Origin: Crocinitomicaceae bacterium
Lineage (GTDB): Bacteria > Bacteroidota > Bacteroidia > Flavobacteriales_D > Crocinitomicaceae
NCBI GenBank assembly: GCA_030727405.1
Contig: JANRBR010000035.1
Coordinates: 62,001 to 126,000, forward strand
Direction of reading: 5' to 3'
Length of the DNA: 64,000 nt
Shown here: positions 9,784 through 19,208 of the stretch, one piece after another
How positions within the stretch are numbered: the first letter of the stretch is position 1
Layout: every line of letters begins with the position of its first letter
Made by a program: the position numbers and the translations under genes
The notes under the pieces: model-generated
What the model saw: the letters and a program-made list of their open reading frames with translations, nothing else
Told to the model about the DNA's origin: nothing
The model's database searches: none

Positions 9784-12700
9784 TGAAACGATTCATCTTC
9801 GTACTTTCAATCCTTTTGAGCTCGAATTCTTTCTCACAATTGAATAACTTAATGCAAGCAAGTGATAAGGCTCAAAACGTGGTGGGGAAAATCGAAACTC
9901 CATTTAATCCATACGTTTACGTGATGCCAACTATTGGCACGGGTGGACACGGACATACTTTTCCTGGCGTTTGTGCTCCATTCGGAATGATGCAATTAAG
10001 TCCAGATACTCGGCATGATGGCTGGGATGGTTGCGGTGGTTACCATTACTCCGACTCCGTCATTTATGGCTTCAGTCATACACACTTAAGCGGAACTGGA
10101 GTTCCAGACTATGCGGATTTATTAATCGTGCCTCAATCCGGAAAGAAAGCAAAACTTCTACCAAAATACCAAGATGCAAAAAATGGTTATGGCTCAACAT
10201 TCTCTCACAACAAAGAAAAAGCGCGCGCTGGATACTATGAGGTTTACTTGGAGGATGAACAAATCAATGTACGCTTAACAACAAGTGAACGTTCTGGTAT
10301 ACATGAATATACGTTTGCGAATGTGAAAGGCAAAAAATACATTTTGTTGGATTTAGATTACCGAGACAAAGTTCTAGACGCAGGATTCGAGGTCATCGAT
10401 AATACAACTATCTCCGGGAAACGCGTTTCAGAAGCATGGGCAAATGAACAGCATTTTTATTTTCACCTAGAAACTTCCATCCCTTTCAGTTCGTCGAAAA
10501 CAGTCAAAATTGCCGGGACACATAAGTTATTACTCGAATTTCCTAAAGATACGAAGGTGCTATATGTGAAGGTTGGTATGTCACATGTGGATCAAAAAGG
10601 AGCAGCTCATAATTTACAGATGGAAATTCCAGGCTTCGATTTCATGCAAGTTTATTCAAAAAACATTGAAAAATGGAACAACGAGCTGAGTAAAATCAAG
10701 ATAGAATCATTGAATTTCGAAGATGCAATAATCTTCTATACGAGTTTATACCACTGCATGGTTGCACCAAATTTGATGAGTGACCTAGATGGACGTTACC
10801 GTGGACGCGATCAGAAAATTCATCAATTAGTGAAGGACAATCAATACACGGTGTTTTCACTTTGGGATACCTATCGAGGAAATCACCCCTTATTTACGTT
10901 AATTCAACAAGAACGCACGACTCAATTCATTCGTACCTTCTTACGTCAATTTGATGAAGGTGGCGATCTTCCCGTTTGGGAATTAGCAGCCTGCGAAACA
11001 GAATGTATGATCGGATACCACAGTGTTAGTGTCATTTCTGATGCTTACATGAAAGGATTGGATGGTAAAACAAAAGTTGCGGGAATGTCCTACGATGCTA
11101 AAAAAGCACTAAACGATATGCACGTTACGGCTAACATCAATGAACTTGGAAAACAAACCTATGCGAACAATGGTTATTTAAGTTCGAGCGATGAACCAGA
11201 ATCTGTTTCGAAAACCTTAGAATATGCCTATGACGATTTTTGCATCGCAGAAATGGCAGCAGCATTGGGAAATGACGAAATGGCGAAAACGTACCGCAAA
11301 CGTAGTTTTTCCTTCGTTAATTTATTCGATCCTAACACGAAATTCATGCGTGCGCGGCGCGGCGCTCAATGGTATGGACCCTTTGATCCTTCTGAAGTGA
11401 ATTTCAACTACACCGAAGCGAATAGTTGGCAGTATTCTTTGTATGCTCCGCATGAAATTGAAGTGTTAACAAATTTATTGGGTGGAAGAGATTCCTTGGA
11501 AGCTTGGTTGGATCGTTTATTTACGACGGAAATGAAATTGTCGGGACGCGAACAGGCGGATATAACCGGATTAATCGGTCAATATGCACATGGAAACGAA
11601 CCTTCGCATCACATGGCATATTTGTACAACTTCACCAATGCTCCTTATAAAACGCAATATTACATCGATCGCATATTGAAAGAAATGTATCACGCGAAAC
11701 CAGATGGACTTTCCGGAAACGAAGACTGTGGACAAATGAGCGCTTGGTATGTATTAAGTTCACTCGGACTTTATCCCATTGCTCCAGGAAATACCATGTA
11801 CCAAATTGGAAGGCCTTTGTTCAGCAAAGCAACGATAAATGTAGACAATCAAAGCAACACAAAAATTGACATCATTTGCAACAATCAGGGTGCAGCGAAT
11901 TGTTATGTCGCTTCCGTTAAATGGAATGGGAAATTGATTCCCGATTTTCAAATTGACCATAAAACGTTGATGCTTGGTGGGAAATTAGAATTTGAAATGA
12001 CCGATAAAAAACCAGCGAAATCGAACTACCCACAAATGAACACTGTGGATCTTCCTTCCGAGGTTGTTCCCGCTCCTTTCATCAAAACGGAACAACGCAT
12101 TTTTGACCAAGAACTGTACTTGGAAATGGGACATGTGGTCTTGAGTCCAACGGACAACTATGAATTGAAATACCGTTTGAACAATGGTCCTTGGAATAGT
12201 TATACGCAACCCATCAAAATCAAAGAAACAACGACTGTCGACTTGCAATTGCTCCGAAAAAATGCCGCTGGAATAAGTACTGAAAGTGCGATTGTTTCTA
12301 GTCAATTTATTCGAAAGAATCCAAATGTAAGCTTGACACTCGACACGAAGTATTCAAATCAATACGCAGCATCAGGCGAAAATGCCCTTATCGACGGACT
12401 TTTTGGAGGGAATGAATTCAGAACCGGCGATTGGCAAGGTTATTACGGTCAGGATATTGTTGCAACTGTGACCTTTAAAGAACCTGAAGTGGTTCATGAA
12501 TTTGGTGCTTCATGCATCCGCGATCAGAAATCATGGATTTTCTTCCCGAAAGAAATTCGTTATGAAATTTCATTTGATGGCATCACCTACCAAGCGCCGC
12601 GAGTAATTTCCATCCCATCCGCCACGAACATGGATAAAAATCCATACAACAAGAAATTCACAGTGTATGAGCAACCTTATGTAAGCTTAAAAATTAAAAG

Positions 12701-12800
12701 CATCCGATACACGATTGTCAATCCAGGTAATTGTCCAGATTGGCATCTTGGAGCAGGAAATCCAACTTGGTTATTTATTGATGAGCTAATCTTCAATTAA
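9783..12800 (+). CDS. GH92 family alpha-mannosidase, secreted
   Basis: A 1005-residue exo-alpha-mannosidase of glycoside hydrolase family 92, calcium-dependent enzymes that trim mannose from N-glycans or mannans. A signal peptide (MKRFIFVLSILLSSNSFSQ) is followed by the N-terminal domain with GTGGHGHTFPG (about 52-62) and GFSHTHLSGTG. The catalytic domain contains WELAACETECMIGYHS (about 400), GNEPSHHMAYLYN (about 604) and GNEDCGQMSAWYV (about 645). The C-terminal 240 residues look like a chitobiase/hexosaminidase C-terminal domain followed by an F5/8-type carbohydrate-binding fold. No type IX sorting domain is seen. It converges on, and overlaps by 4 bases, the next gene. Confidence 0.93.
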   Translation: MKRFIFVLSILLSSNSFSQLNNLMQASDKAQNVVGKIETPFNPYVYVMPTIGTGGHGHTFPGVCAPFGMMQLSPDTRHDGWDGCGGYHYSDSVIYGFSHTHLSGTGVPDYADLLIVPQSGKKAKLLPKYQDAKNGYGSTFSHNKEKARAGYYEVYLEDEQINVRLTTSERSGIHEYTFANVKGKKYILLDLDYRDKVLDAGFEVIDNTTISGKRVSEAWANEQHFYFHLETSIPFSSSKTVKIAGTHKLLLEFPKDTKVLYVKVGMSHVDQKGAAHNLQMEIPGFDFMQVYSKNIEKWNNELSKIKIESLNFEDAIIFYTSLYHCMVAPNLMSDLDGRYRGRDQKIHQLVKDNQYTVFSLWDTYRGNHPLFTLIQQERTTQFIRTFLRQFDEGGDLPVWELAACETECMIGYHSVSVISDAYMKGLDGKTKVAGMSYDAKKALNDMHVTANINELGKQTYANNGYLSSSDEPESVSKTLEYAYDDFCIAEMAAALGNDEMAKTYRKRSFSFVNLFDPNTKFMRARRGAQWYGPFDPSEVNFNYTEANSWQYSLYAPHEIEVLTNLLGGRDSLEAWLDRLFTTEMKLSGREQADITGLIGQYAHGNEPSHHMAYLYNFTNAPYKTQYYIDRILKEMYHAKPDGLSGNEDCGQMSAWYVLSSLGLYPIAPGNTMYQIGRPLFSKATINVDNQSNTKIDIICNNQGAANCYVASVKWNGKLIPDFQIDHKTLMLGGKLEFEMTDKKPAKSNYPQMNTVDLPSEVVPAPFIKTEQRIFDQELYLEMGHVVLSPTDNYELKYRLNNGPWNSYTQPIKIKETTTVDLQLLRKNAAGISTESAIVSSQFIRKNPNVSLTLDTKYSNQYAASGENALIDGLFGGNEFRTGDWQGYYGQDIVATVTFKEPEVVHEFGASCIRDQKSWIFFPKEIRYEISFDGITYQAPRVISIPSATNMDKNPYNKKFTVYEQPYVSLKIKSIRYTIVNPGNCPDWHLGAGNPTWLFIDELIFN

Positions 12801-13681
12801 GCCTTGAACAGACGCAGTATAGCTGGAAGGTTATTCTGCTTTACTATCCCATAGGATTTGTCGACAGCACCAAACTTTCGGTAAAATTGGGCAATCGCTT
12901 CGTTGTTTGAACCAACAAAATCCAAGGTGTGGTGTGTTTCTTGAATGGAAGAAATTTCGTGATCGATCATTGCGTACATCGCTCCCAACTTTTTCCCTTC
13001 TGGCGTTGCCGTTCCTTTTAAAAAGTAAGATGTGCCTTTGTATGAAATGAATGCTCCAGAGGCAATGAGAAGGCCATTCAGGTGAATGGTTCGTATCCTT
13101 AACATTCCGCGACGCTGTGTTTCTTCCAACACGGTTGTTAATCGTTGCCAAACCGCTGGAGTGAAACCAAGTAACTCCTCCCCTTTTTGTTTTCTGAAAA
13201 AGGAAATGAATTCAGATACATCTGTTGACTCACCAAGAATAAATTCAGCAGGAATTTTCTTTAAAATCCGTTTCGCATTGGTTGTGTATTTCGCTTTGAT
13301 TCCTTCAAGATCTTTCGATAAATCGAGCAGTTGAAATTTGCCAAAGGAATGAAAGACATGATGATTTTCGGAATCTATATTCAATTGAATATAACTCGCT
13401 GATGCTTTTAAAAATTCGATAATTTCTTTTAAATCTCCTTGATGTTTCGATGACACCTGGAGGTATCGAATGAAGAAAGGTTGTAAGCGATATAAAAAGC
13501 CGAATTTTGATCCTTTGGGAATATTCAAGATGTAATCCCCATCATCATCACACAGCATTTCCCATTCATTATGCAAAATATCTTGAACCCAAGACAAAGA
13601 AAAAAAATCTAATTGCTCATCCGAAGCAACCATTTGATCCCATTTTCGTTTGTCTATATGTTGCGAGGCAAGAAGTTTCAA
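12797..13681 (-). CDS. GNAT/FemAB-like acyltransferase, hypothetical
   Basis: A 294-residue cytoplasmic protein without signal or membrane segments. Its overall pattern is that of FemAB-like/GNAT acyltransferases seen in Bacteroidota. It has an N-terminal half with SLSWVQDI, a middle TNAKRILKK stretch, and a C-terminal acetyltransferase-like half (LNGLLIASGAFISYKG, then DFVGSNNEAIAQFYRKFGA, the aminoacyl/acyl-CoA binding turn). The acceptor is unknown. Its last 4 bases overlap the end of the GH92 gene, which it faces. Confidence 0.65.
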   Translation of the reverse strand: MKLLASQHIDKRKWDQMVASDEQLDFFSLSWVQDILHNEWEMLCDDDGDYILNIPKGSKFGFLYRLQPFFIRYLQVSSKHQGDLKEIIEFLKASASYIQLNIDSENHHVFHSFGKFQLLDLSKDLEGIKAKYTTNAKRILKKIPAEFILGESTDVSEFISFFRKQKGEELLGFTPAVWQRLTTVLEETQRRGMLRIRTIHLNGLLIASGAFISYKGTSYFLKGTATPEGKKLGAMYAMIDHEISSIQETHHTLDFVGSNNEAIAQFYRKFGAVDKSYGIVKQNNLPAILRLFKA

Positions 13682-13779
13682 TTGTGAATTTTAAACGAAA
13701 TTAACGGAATAAATTCAGTTTTAGTCTCTTCGAAGAATAAAGAATGGGGAACTTTCTCTTTTTTCTTAACTTCGTTTCG

Positions 13780-13787
13780 TAAATTTG
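13780..13787 (+). promoter_or_regulatory. -7 promoter box (TAAATTTG)
   Basis: TAAATTTG is an exact TAnnTTTG match, 24 bases upstream of the ATG at 13812. Confidence 0.6.
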
Positions 13788-13811
13788 AACTAATTACAAA
13801 AAACAATACCC

Positions 13812-14147
13812 ATGAAGGCAATTAAAATTTTATGTTTTTCATTTTTCTTAGGATTAACTGCTGTTGCGCAACAAGCACAATCTCCTGAACAAAATGCGCA
13901 AGCATTAACACAAAGTCAAACGACCATGTTGAAATTGACTGCAGCTCAACAAGAACAAGTGTACACCATACATTTAGGTATTGCTCAAAAAAATCAAGGT
14001 ATTTTGGCTTCGAATTATTCGGAAGAGCAAAAAAATGCCATTATCCAATCAAACGAAACGGCAAGATTAATGATGTTGAAAAACATCTTGACTCCGGAAC
14101 AATATGCTAAATTAGAAAAAGTGCTTTCCGAACAAAAAGAACATTAA
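13812..14147 (+). CDS. Small secreted helical protein, Spy/CpxP-like
   Basis: A 111-residue exported protein with signal peptide MKAIKILCFSFFLGLTAVAQ. The mature part is Gln-rich and helical, with LTAAQQEQVYTIH and a C-terminal ILTPEQYAKLEKVL. The TPEQ..KL arrangement is seen in periplasmic Spy/CpxP-type proteins, although the signature LTxxQ repeat is only partly kept. It is monocistronic: an exact -7 box precedes it and a strong terminator follows. A periplasmic stress or chaperone role is inference only. Confidence 0.7.
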   Translation: MKAIKILCFSFFLGLTAVAQQAQSPEQNAQALTQSQTTMLKLTAAQQEQVYTIHLGIAQKNQGILASNYSEEQKNAIIQSNETARLMMLKNILTPEQYAKLEKVLSEQKEH

Positions 14148-14163
14148 TCGAATTCAAAACCAT

Positions 14164-14201
14164 AAAAAAAGTCCCTGACAGTATCGTCAGGGACTTTTTT
14201 T
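14164..14201. terminator. Bidirectional intrinsic terminator
   Basis: A perfect 9-bp stem (GTCCCTGAC / GTCAGGGAC) with loop AGTATC is flanked by seven A on one side and seven T on the other. It can stop transcription from the Spy-like gene (plus) and from the converging CotH gene (minus). Confidence 0.92.
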
Positions 14202-14215
14202 ATACATCCTTTTTT

Positions 14216-16477
14216 TTATTTGATCAATTTTAAGGATTTCAATCCGCGTTCATTCTGAATGGTCATAATGTACATGCCATTCGCCCAGTTTGAAGTCGAC
14301 AATTGTATTTCAGGTTTCGTTACTTCTTCGTTGCACAAGGTCTTTCCATTGACATCTGTTATGGAAATGAAGGAAGTAAGTTGCTCATCCAATTGAATGG
14401 TGATGAAATCATTAAAGGGATTCGGGAATACCTTCACATCGAAGCTAGCAGATGTCACCGTTGCAAAGCAATTGTTTGATGCCAAATAGGTTGGTGCAAC
14501 AAAAGCAAAAGTGACTCCCCCATCCGGACAACGCGCATAGGAAATATCCGTTGTTTGTACACCATAGTTCACCTGATCATAAATGGATGCTCCCGTGGAG
14601 AAAATCACGCTTTCGCCCGAAGCATTTAGTTTAAAGGAAGCATGAAGTCCACTTTGAAAGACATCGTTATCTGCCCAAACTACCAAGTATCCATTCGCTG
14701 GAATGGTTGTTGGAACAGGAAATGACCATTTCATTAAAACCAATGCATCGTCCGTAAGGTACATCCCTGATAAATCAATTGGATTTGGTGTTGTATTATA
14801 TAACTCTATCCAATCATCATCTTCGCCATTTTGATCAAGAACACTAGTCCCGTTTGAAGCCATCACCTCGTTGATTAACACCGCACCTGGCAATGGAAAA
14901 GGAACACTAATGATCAAGGAGTGGTATTCATGTTCTGCTCGTTGCGGACTAAACAAACCAGCACTTGCATTCTCTGTATAAATATAATATTCAAAAACAA
15001 TGCCATCCACCAAAGCATCAACACCATATACATGGTCTCCAGCAGCTCCATCATTGTGTAAGCCATCATCAAACATGGCAACACGATTGAATTTTAATTG
15101 ATGATTGGTACGGTAGCCCAAAAAGACCGAAGTTTCATTCGCACATGTGGCATTAATGGTTATTGTTTGATTGTAAACAGGACTCGCAACCGATGAAGAA
15201 AAACTTGAGATCGTAGGAGGAACCAAAACATAATTGGTATTCGTGTTAAAATAAGAAACTCGAGCAGCCATTAACGCTTGAATTCCCGGTATACTTGCCC
15301 CTCCACCCGGTCCACCTCCACCAGTAACAGCGGTAGTTAAACTGTTTTGAAACTGTGTATAGGTGTAAAATTTATATGGATCTGAATTAACGGATGCATC
15401 AATGGTTGTGCGTAATTGGTTGGCAATTGTCAAGTAATAATCATTCGCAAAGGTCTCTTGAACAATGGTCCGAACGTGGGCCATATACATTCTTTTATAC
15501 ATTGGATCACCCAGGATTTTTACAATCAGAGGATGTATGTTTGATGTACTATTGGACATTGGATCCAACGTGGTTGAGGTGGTCGTGCCAGAACCGGTTC
15601 CACCAGGAAATCCGCCAAAACTCATGTTTAAATCCCAAACGGTTGGAACGAATCGTGAATTATTGTCCCAAGTCAGGTAGTAATTTTGACGAAATGCTCC
15701 GCTATACGAATCCAAATTCACGAGAACATTATTAAATGCTAACATCCAGATTGCGCGATCGATGTCCAATTTCGACTCGATGTTTGTAAAGTCGTTGTTC
15801 AAAGTATTGATTAAATCCACCAAGCGATTCCAACCATACGTTGTGCGTAATTCATAGCCATTTGCGTAGGCGGAACTATCCATGCTAATGTATTTTAAAT
15901 CCGGACTAACAGAGGAACCAGGTCCAGCACCACCGATGGGATTGCATTTAAAATAGGTGTCACCACTTTGGTAGTAATTGTTCGCGTTAAAGGTTTTGCT
16001 GATGCTTTCTGCACTGGAATAAATCCCTCTATAGGTTCCATTGATGTATACATTGGCAAAATTTGCTTTTGGACAATCCATGTATTGCTCTAAAACGGCG
16101 TAGGATAAAACTTCACGAATCATTGACGGATCTTTGTAGCCGTTTTGTAATTTAATGTCCTTGTAACCTTGATAATCTTGGTTTCCTTTTATGTGATCCA
16201 ATTCGATGTGCAATGGATTCTTCTGGTTGGTAGGATTATACGAACTGTTGCCCTTGTATTTCACCCCACAACTATCATATGTAATGCCATTGATGCGGAC
16301 TGAGTCGGCGATGATATAGGACTCTGTTGCAAATGCCGCATCCAATTGCACATCCCAATTAGAAAAACCAAAAAACACCTCAATGGTTTGAATGGTTGAA
16401 CGGTCATAAAAATTTTGAACTTGTGAGAATCCGAAAAAGGAAAGATGTAAAAAAAGTAGGGTGATTCGTTTATTCAT
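14216..16477 (-). CDS. CotH kinase-like protein with lamin-tail domain and T9SS type A sorting domain
   Basis: A 753-residue secreted protein. After a signal peptide (to about residue 18, GFSQ) comes a CotH domain (about 25-400): VKYKGNSSYN, KDIKLQNGYKDPSMIRE, VYINGTYRGIYSSAE and VWDLNMSFGGFPG, the last holding the metal-binding Asp/Asn of these atypical protein kinases. Residues about 530-650 form a lamin-tail domain (LINEVMASNGTSV, DDDWIELYN). The last 75 residues (KVFPNPFNDFITI onward, ending KSLKLIK) are a type A type IX sorting domain, so the protein is exported across the outer membrane. CotH enzymes phosphorylate proteins in spore coats; the substrate here is unknown. It ends against the bidirectional terminator. 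Confidence 0.92.
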   Translation of the reverse strand: MNKRITLLFLHLSFFGFSQVQNFYDRSTIQTIEVFFGFSNWDVQLDAAFATESYIIADSVRINGITYDSCGVKYKGNSSYNPTNQKNPLHIELDHIKGNQDYQGYKDIKLQNGYKDPSMIREVLSYAVLEQYMDCPKANFANVYINGTYRGIYSSAESISKTFNANNYYQSGDTYFKCNPIGGAGPGSSVSPDLKYISMDSSAYANGYELRTTYGWNRLVDLINTLNNDFTNIESKLDIDRAIWMLAFNNVLVNLDSYSGAFRQNYYLTWDNNSRFVPTVWDLNMSFGGFPGGTGSGTTTSTTLDPMSNSTSNIHPLIVKILGDPMYKRMYMAHVRTIVQETFANDYYLTIANQLRTTIDASVNSDPYKFYTYTQFQNSLTTAVTGGGGPGGGASIPGIQALMAARVSYFNTNTNYVLVPPTISSFSSSVASPVYNQTITINATCANETSVFLGYRTNHQLKFNRVAMFDDGLHNDGAAGDHVYGVDALVDGIVFEYYIYTENASAGLFSPQRAEHEYHSLIISVPFPLPGAVLINEVMASNGTSVLDQNGEDDDWIELYNTTPNPIDLSGMYLTDDALVLMKWSFPVPTTIPANGYLVVWADNDVFQSGLHASFKLNASGESVIFSTGASIYDQVNYGVQTTDISYARCPDGGVTFAFVAPTYLASNNCFATVTSASFDVKVFPNPFNDFITIQLDEQLTSFISITDVNGKTLCNEEVTKPEIQLSTSNWANGMYIMTIQNERGLKSLKLIK

Positions 16478-16670
16478 TTCGAATGATTTTATGTTGTATT
16501 TTCTTTTGATGCTTAATCAAAGGGAAAATTGCGCAATGTGAATACAAGATGAATTCAAAGTTAATTTTTTTCATCGATGTACTTCTCGATTTTCTGGATT
16601 CGGCACAGTTATTGACAAGTCCTTGCTTATTTCTTGCGCCGAAAGGAAATTTTCCATTGTAGGAGATGCG

Positions 16671-16678
16671 TATATTTG
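16671..16678 (+). promoter_or_regulatory. -7 promoter box (TATATTTG) of the GH3 lipoprotein
   Basis: TATATTTG matches TAnnTTTG and ends 15 bases before the ATG at 16694. An upstream in-frame ATG at 16634 precedes the box and would not be transcribed. Confidence 0.6.
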
Positions 16679-16693
16679 AGAAATTATTTTTTT

Positions 16694-17848
16694 ATGAAAA
16701 AATTCATCACACCATTATTTTTAGCGGGACTTTTGTTTCAAGGATGCGCGCAATCTTCAGAGGCTAAAATTTCCATTGCTCCTGAATCCACTATTCAACT
16801 TTCGACTAACATTGCATTTGAACTTGCTGATTATTTAAAATCGAATGCTAAATTGGATAATGAAGTTGAACGCATTTTCAAATTAATGGATGACACAGCA
16901 GTTGTTGCGCAATTGATCATGCCTGCGGTAGGTCGCTTGGGTCAAAGCAAAGAAACGATTGATGAACACATCAAAGCACGGATTATTGGTGGTGTTTTAA
17001 TGCTGAACGGTACCAAAGAAGAATTCTCAGGATGGATTAAAGATTTTGAATCCAAAAACAAGAAATATGGCAACCTACCCTTCCTGTACAGTGCAGATGC
17101 GGAGCCAAGTTTGGTGAACCGAAAGATTATCGGTTCGACAGTGGTCAAAAAAGCGAATGAATTGACGAATGTAGCAGAGGTGATTTCATGTGCAACCACC
17201 ATCTCCAATGATTTAACGAAAATTGGCATCAATTATAATTTCTCACCTGTAGTGGACATGGCTCCAAATAAAACCGTTGGATTTAGAAGTTTCGGAGCTG
17301 TTCCTGCAAACATCATTCCATGGTCAGATGCCTTCATTCAAGAAACACAAAAGAACAACATCATCGCAACTGCCAAACATTTTCCTGGACATGGATTGGT
17401 AAGTGGAGATACACACAAAGCCCTGCAAGTCATCGATGGAGAAATGAAAGAAGTATGCAACTATCCAACATTGATTGCAAATGGCGTGTTATCAATCATG
17501 GTTGGTCACTTGGCCGTTCAAAATAATGCGAAGTACAACACGGACGGACTTCCATCAACCTGTTCCGAGAAAATTGTGACCAATTTATTAAAAGATAGCC
17601 TAGGATTCAAAGGATTAATCGTCACAGACGCGATGAATATGGGAGGTGTGACAAACGTTCCAAACGCAGTTTTCATGGCTGTAAACGCAGGATGTGACAT
17701 TATTTTAATGCCGCTGGATGCGAAGAAAGCACATGAAGAACTACTTAGCGCTTACCGAACCAATGCTGCATTCAAAAAGAAACTGGATGAATCAGCTAAG
17801 AAAGTGATTCGAATGAAATTAGCGATGGATTTACTCTACGCGAATTAA
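16694..17848 (+). CDS. GH3 beta-N-acetylhexosaminidase-like lipoprotein (NagZ-type)
   Basis: A 384-residue protein resembling the N-terminal domain of glycoside hydrolase family 3. The ATG at 16694 gives a lipoprotein signal (MKKFITPLFLAGLLFQGC, Cys18), so it is envelope-anchored. AKHFPGHGLVSGDTHKAL (about 228-245) carries the Lys-His substrate site and the flexible Asp-His loop typical of NagZ. VTDAMNMGGV (about 309) contains the nucleophile Asp. NagZ-type enzymes release GlcNAc in peptidoglycan turnover; many relatives in this phylum are fused to a beta-lactamase domain, absent here. The lipid anchor suggests periplasmic rather than cytosolic action. It converges on rimM with a 4-base overlap. 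Confidence 0.88.
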   Translation: MKKFITPLFLAGLLFQGCAQSSEAKISIAPESTIQLSTNIAFELADYLKSNAKLDNEVERIFKLMDDTAVVAQLIMPAVGRLGQSKETIDEHIKARIIGGVLMLNGTKEEFSGWIKDFESKNKKYGNLPFLYSADAEPSLVNRKIIGSTVVKKANELTNVAEVISCATTISNDLTKIGINYNFSPVVDMAPNKTVGFRSFGAVPANIIPWSDAFIQETQKNNIIATAKHFPGHGLVSGDTHKALQVIDGEMKEVCNYPTLIANGVLSIMVGHLAVQNNAKYNTDGLPSTCSEKIVTNLLKDSLGFKGLIVTDAMNMGGVTNVPNAVFMAVNAGCDIILMPLDAKKAHEELLSAYRTNAAFKKKLDESAKKVIRMKLAMDLLYAN

Positions 17849-18372
17849 TTCAAATATAAATCGATCAATCCTTCAGGAGCTTTTACATAGAGCTCCTTTT
17901 TTTTGCGCTGAACTTTCTGCACAAGTCCCTCAAAAATTGGAATGAGTACCTCTATCCCATCCTTGTTTAATTGCAATAGTGGGTTTGCTGCCATATCAAT
18001 GACATTCTCAACAATTCCAACATCGCCGTGAACTTCATCGATTACGGTGTAGCCAATAATCTCATGATCATAGAATGTAGTCTGATCCAATTCTTGTAGA
18101 AATGTCTCTGGAAGGTAAACAGGCTTTTTTAAAATGCGTTGAGCATCTTTTTCGGTTTCAATTCCTTGGAATTTTACCGCGACGAATCCTTTCGTCTTGA
18201 TTTTAATATGCTGAACAAAAAAGGGGATTAATCCACCATCTATTTCGATAAAAACAGCATCGAGCGTTGTGTAATCAGACGGATTAGAAACGTCTAAAAA
18301 CAACGAAACTTCACCTTTAAATCCGTGAAGTTTCGCTATTATTCCTAAATAAAAACAATCTTTTTTTTGCAT
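17845..18372 (-). CDS. rimM: Ribosome maturation factor RimM
   Basis: A 175-residue RimM, which binds protein S19 in the 30S head and assists 16S rRNA processing. The N-terminal beta-barrel has FYLGIIAKLHGFKGEVSL (about 7-24). The C-terminal PRC-barrel includes IIGYTVIDEVHGDVGIV and NPLLQL, then EVLIPIFEGLVQKV. It begins 5 bases after rpsP stops, the usual rpsP-rimM order, but trmD, which normally follows, lies about 37 kb away in this window. The 3' end overlaps the convergent GH3 gene. Confidence 0.96.
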   Translation of the reverse strand: MQKKDCFYLGIIAKLHGFKGEVSLFLDVSNPSDYTTLDAVFIEIDGGLIPFFVQHIKIKTKGFVAVKFQGIETEKDAQRILKKPVYLPETFLQELDQTTFYDHEIIGYTVIDEVHGDVGIVENVIDMAANPLLQLNKDGIEVLIPIFEGLVQKVQRKKKELYVKAPEGLIDLYLN

Positions 18373-18377
18373 ATAGC

Positions 18378-19109
18378 TTATTCAGCTGCAGGCTCTTCTG
18401 TTGCTTCCGTTGCTGCTTCTGCTGCTGGAGCTTCTTCTGCTGCAACTTCTTCTGCTACTGGAGCTTCTTCAACTGCAACTTCTTCTGCCACTGGAGCTTC
18501 TTCAACTGCAACTTCTTCCACTGCTGGAGCCTCTTCTACTGCAACTTCTTCAGCTACTGGAGCCTCTTCTACTGCAACTGGAGCTTCTTCAGATGCTACC
18601 TCAGCAACCGCTTCTTCAGATGCTACTTCTTCAGCAACTTCTTCTACAACTGGCGCATTTTTCGCTGCAACTACTGCTGCCTTCGCTGCCTTCGCTGCTT
18701 CTTCTGCTTGATGACGAGCTACTTTTTCTTGTTCAGCATTTTTAACTAAACCAGCTACTTTGTTTTGAACTTTCGCATCTTTATCCGCTAACCATTTTGC
18801 AAATTTCTCTTCCACTTGCTCTGCTGTTAACGCACCTTTTTTAACTCCGTTCAATAAGTGATTTTTGTACAAAACACCTTTGTAAGACAAAATCGCACGT
18901 GCCGTATCCGACATCTCCGCTCCTGTTTGAACCCAATTCAAAGTTGCTTCGAAGTTGATGTCAATCACTGCTGGATTTGCTGTTGGATTGTACGTTCCTA
19001 ATTTCTCGATGAATTTACCATCTCTTTTTGCACGACTGTCTGCTGCTACCAAATGAAAAAATGGTTTACCTTTTTTTCCGTGTCTTTGTAATCTAATTCT
19101 TGTTGCCAT
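18378..19109 (-). CDS. rpsP: 30S ribosomal protein S16 with long acidic C-terminal tail
   Basis: A 243-residue S16. Residues 1-80 are the canonical protein ([20 protein letters not shown], then [20 protein letters not shown]). Most bacterial S16 proteins are about 80-110 residues; some in this phylum reach about 180. Here residues 81-145 are helical and charged. Residues about 146-243 are an Ala/Glu/Val repeat built on [11 protein letters not shown], strongly acidic. The start is ATG 19107-19109; an in-frame upstream ATG at 19172 precedes the promoter box. It is transcribed with rimM. Confidence 0.95.
   Translation of the reverse strand: MATRIRLQRHGKKGKPFFHLVAADSRAKRDGKFIEKLGTYNPTANPAVIDINFEATLNWVQTGAEMSDTARAILSYKGVLYKNHLLNGVKKGALTAEQVEEKFAKWLADKDAKVQNKVAGLVKNAEQEKVARHQAEEAAKAAKAAVVAAKNAPVVEEVAEEVASEEAVAEVASEEAPVAVEEAPVAEEVAVEEAPAVEEVAVEEAPVAEEVAVEEAPVAEEVAAEEAPAAEAATEATEEPAAE
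18381..18660 (-). repeat. Low-complexity tandem repeat encoding the S16 acidic tail
   Basis: About 33-base units encoding [11 protein letters not shown] and variants recur five or more times inside rpsP. On the plus strand they read as CTTCTTC/GCAACT-rich DNA and generate long false open frames. Confidence 0.85.
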
Positions 19110-19161
19110 AATTTTTACAATTTGAGGTACGAAACCTACGTTTATAAATGATTTTAGGGTG

Positions 19162-19169
19162 CAAAGATA
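19162..19169 (-). promoter_or_regulatory. -7 promoter box (TATCTTTG) of rpsP-rimM
   Basis: TATCTTTGC on the minus strand is an exact TAnnTTTG match about 52 bases upstream of the rpsP ATG, leaving a leader of roughly 50 bases. Confidence 0.65.
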
Positions 19170-19208
19170 CAAAGGTTTTTTGAATTACTAAACTTCCAAG
19201 TGAAGTTT

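Noticed and set aside
16478-16693. Longest gene-free gap (about 216 bases) checked for tRNA, small RNA or repeats
   Set aside because: Apart from the GH3 promoter box I see no cloverleaf, strong hairpin or repeat.
18367-18745. Two long plus-strand open frames rich in Ser/Ala/Thr or Leu/Gln
   Set aside because: They are shadows of the acidic repeat in rpsP; the composition follows from the repeated codons on the other strand.
19110-19172. N-terminal extension of S16
   Set aside because: It contains the rpsP promoter box; S16 proteins begin at MATRIRL.
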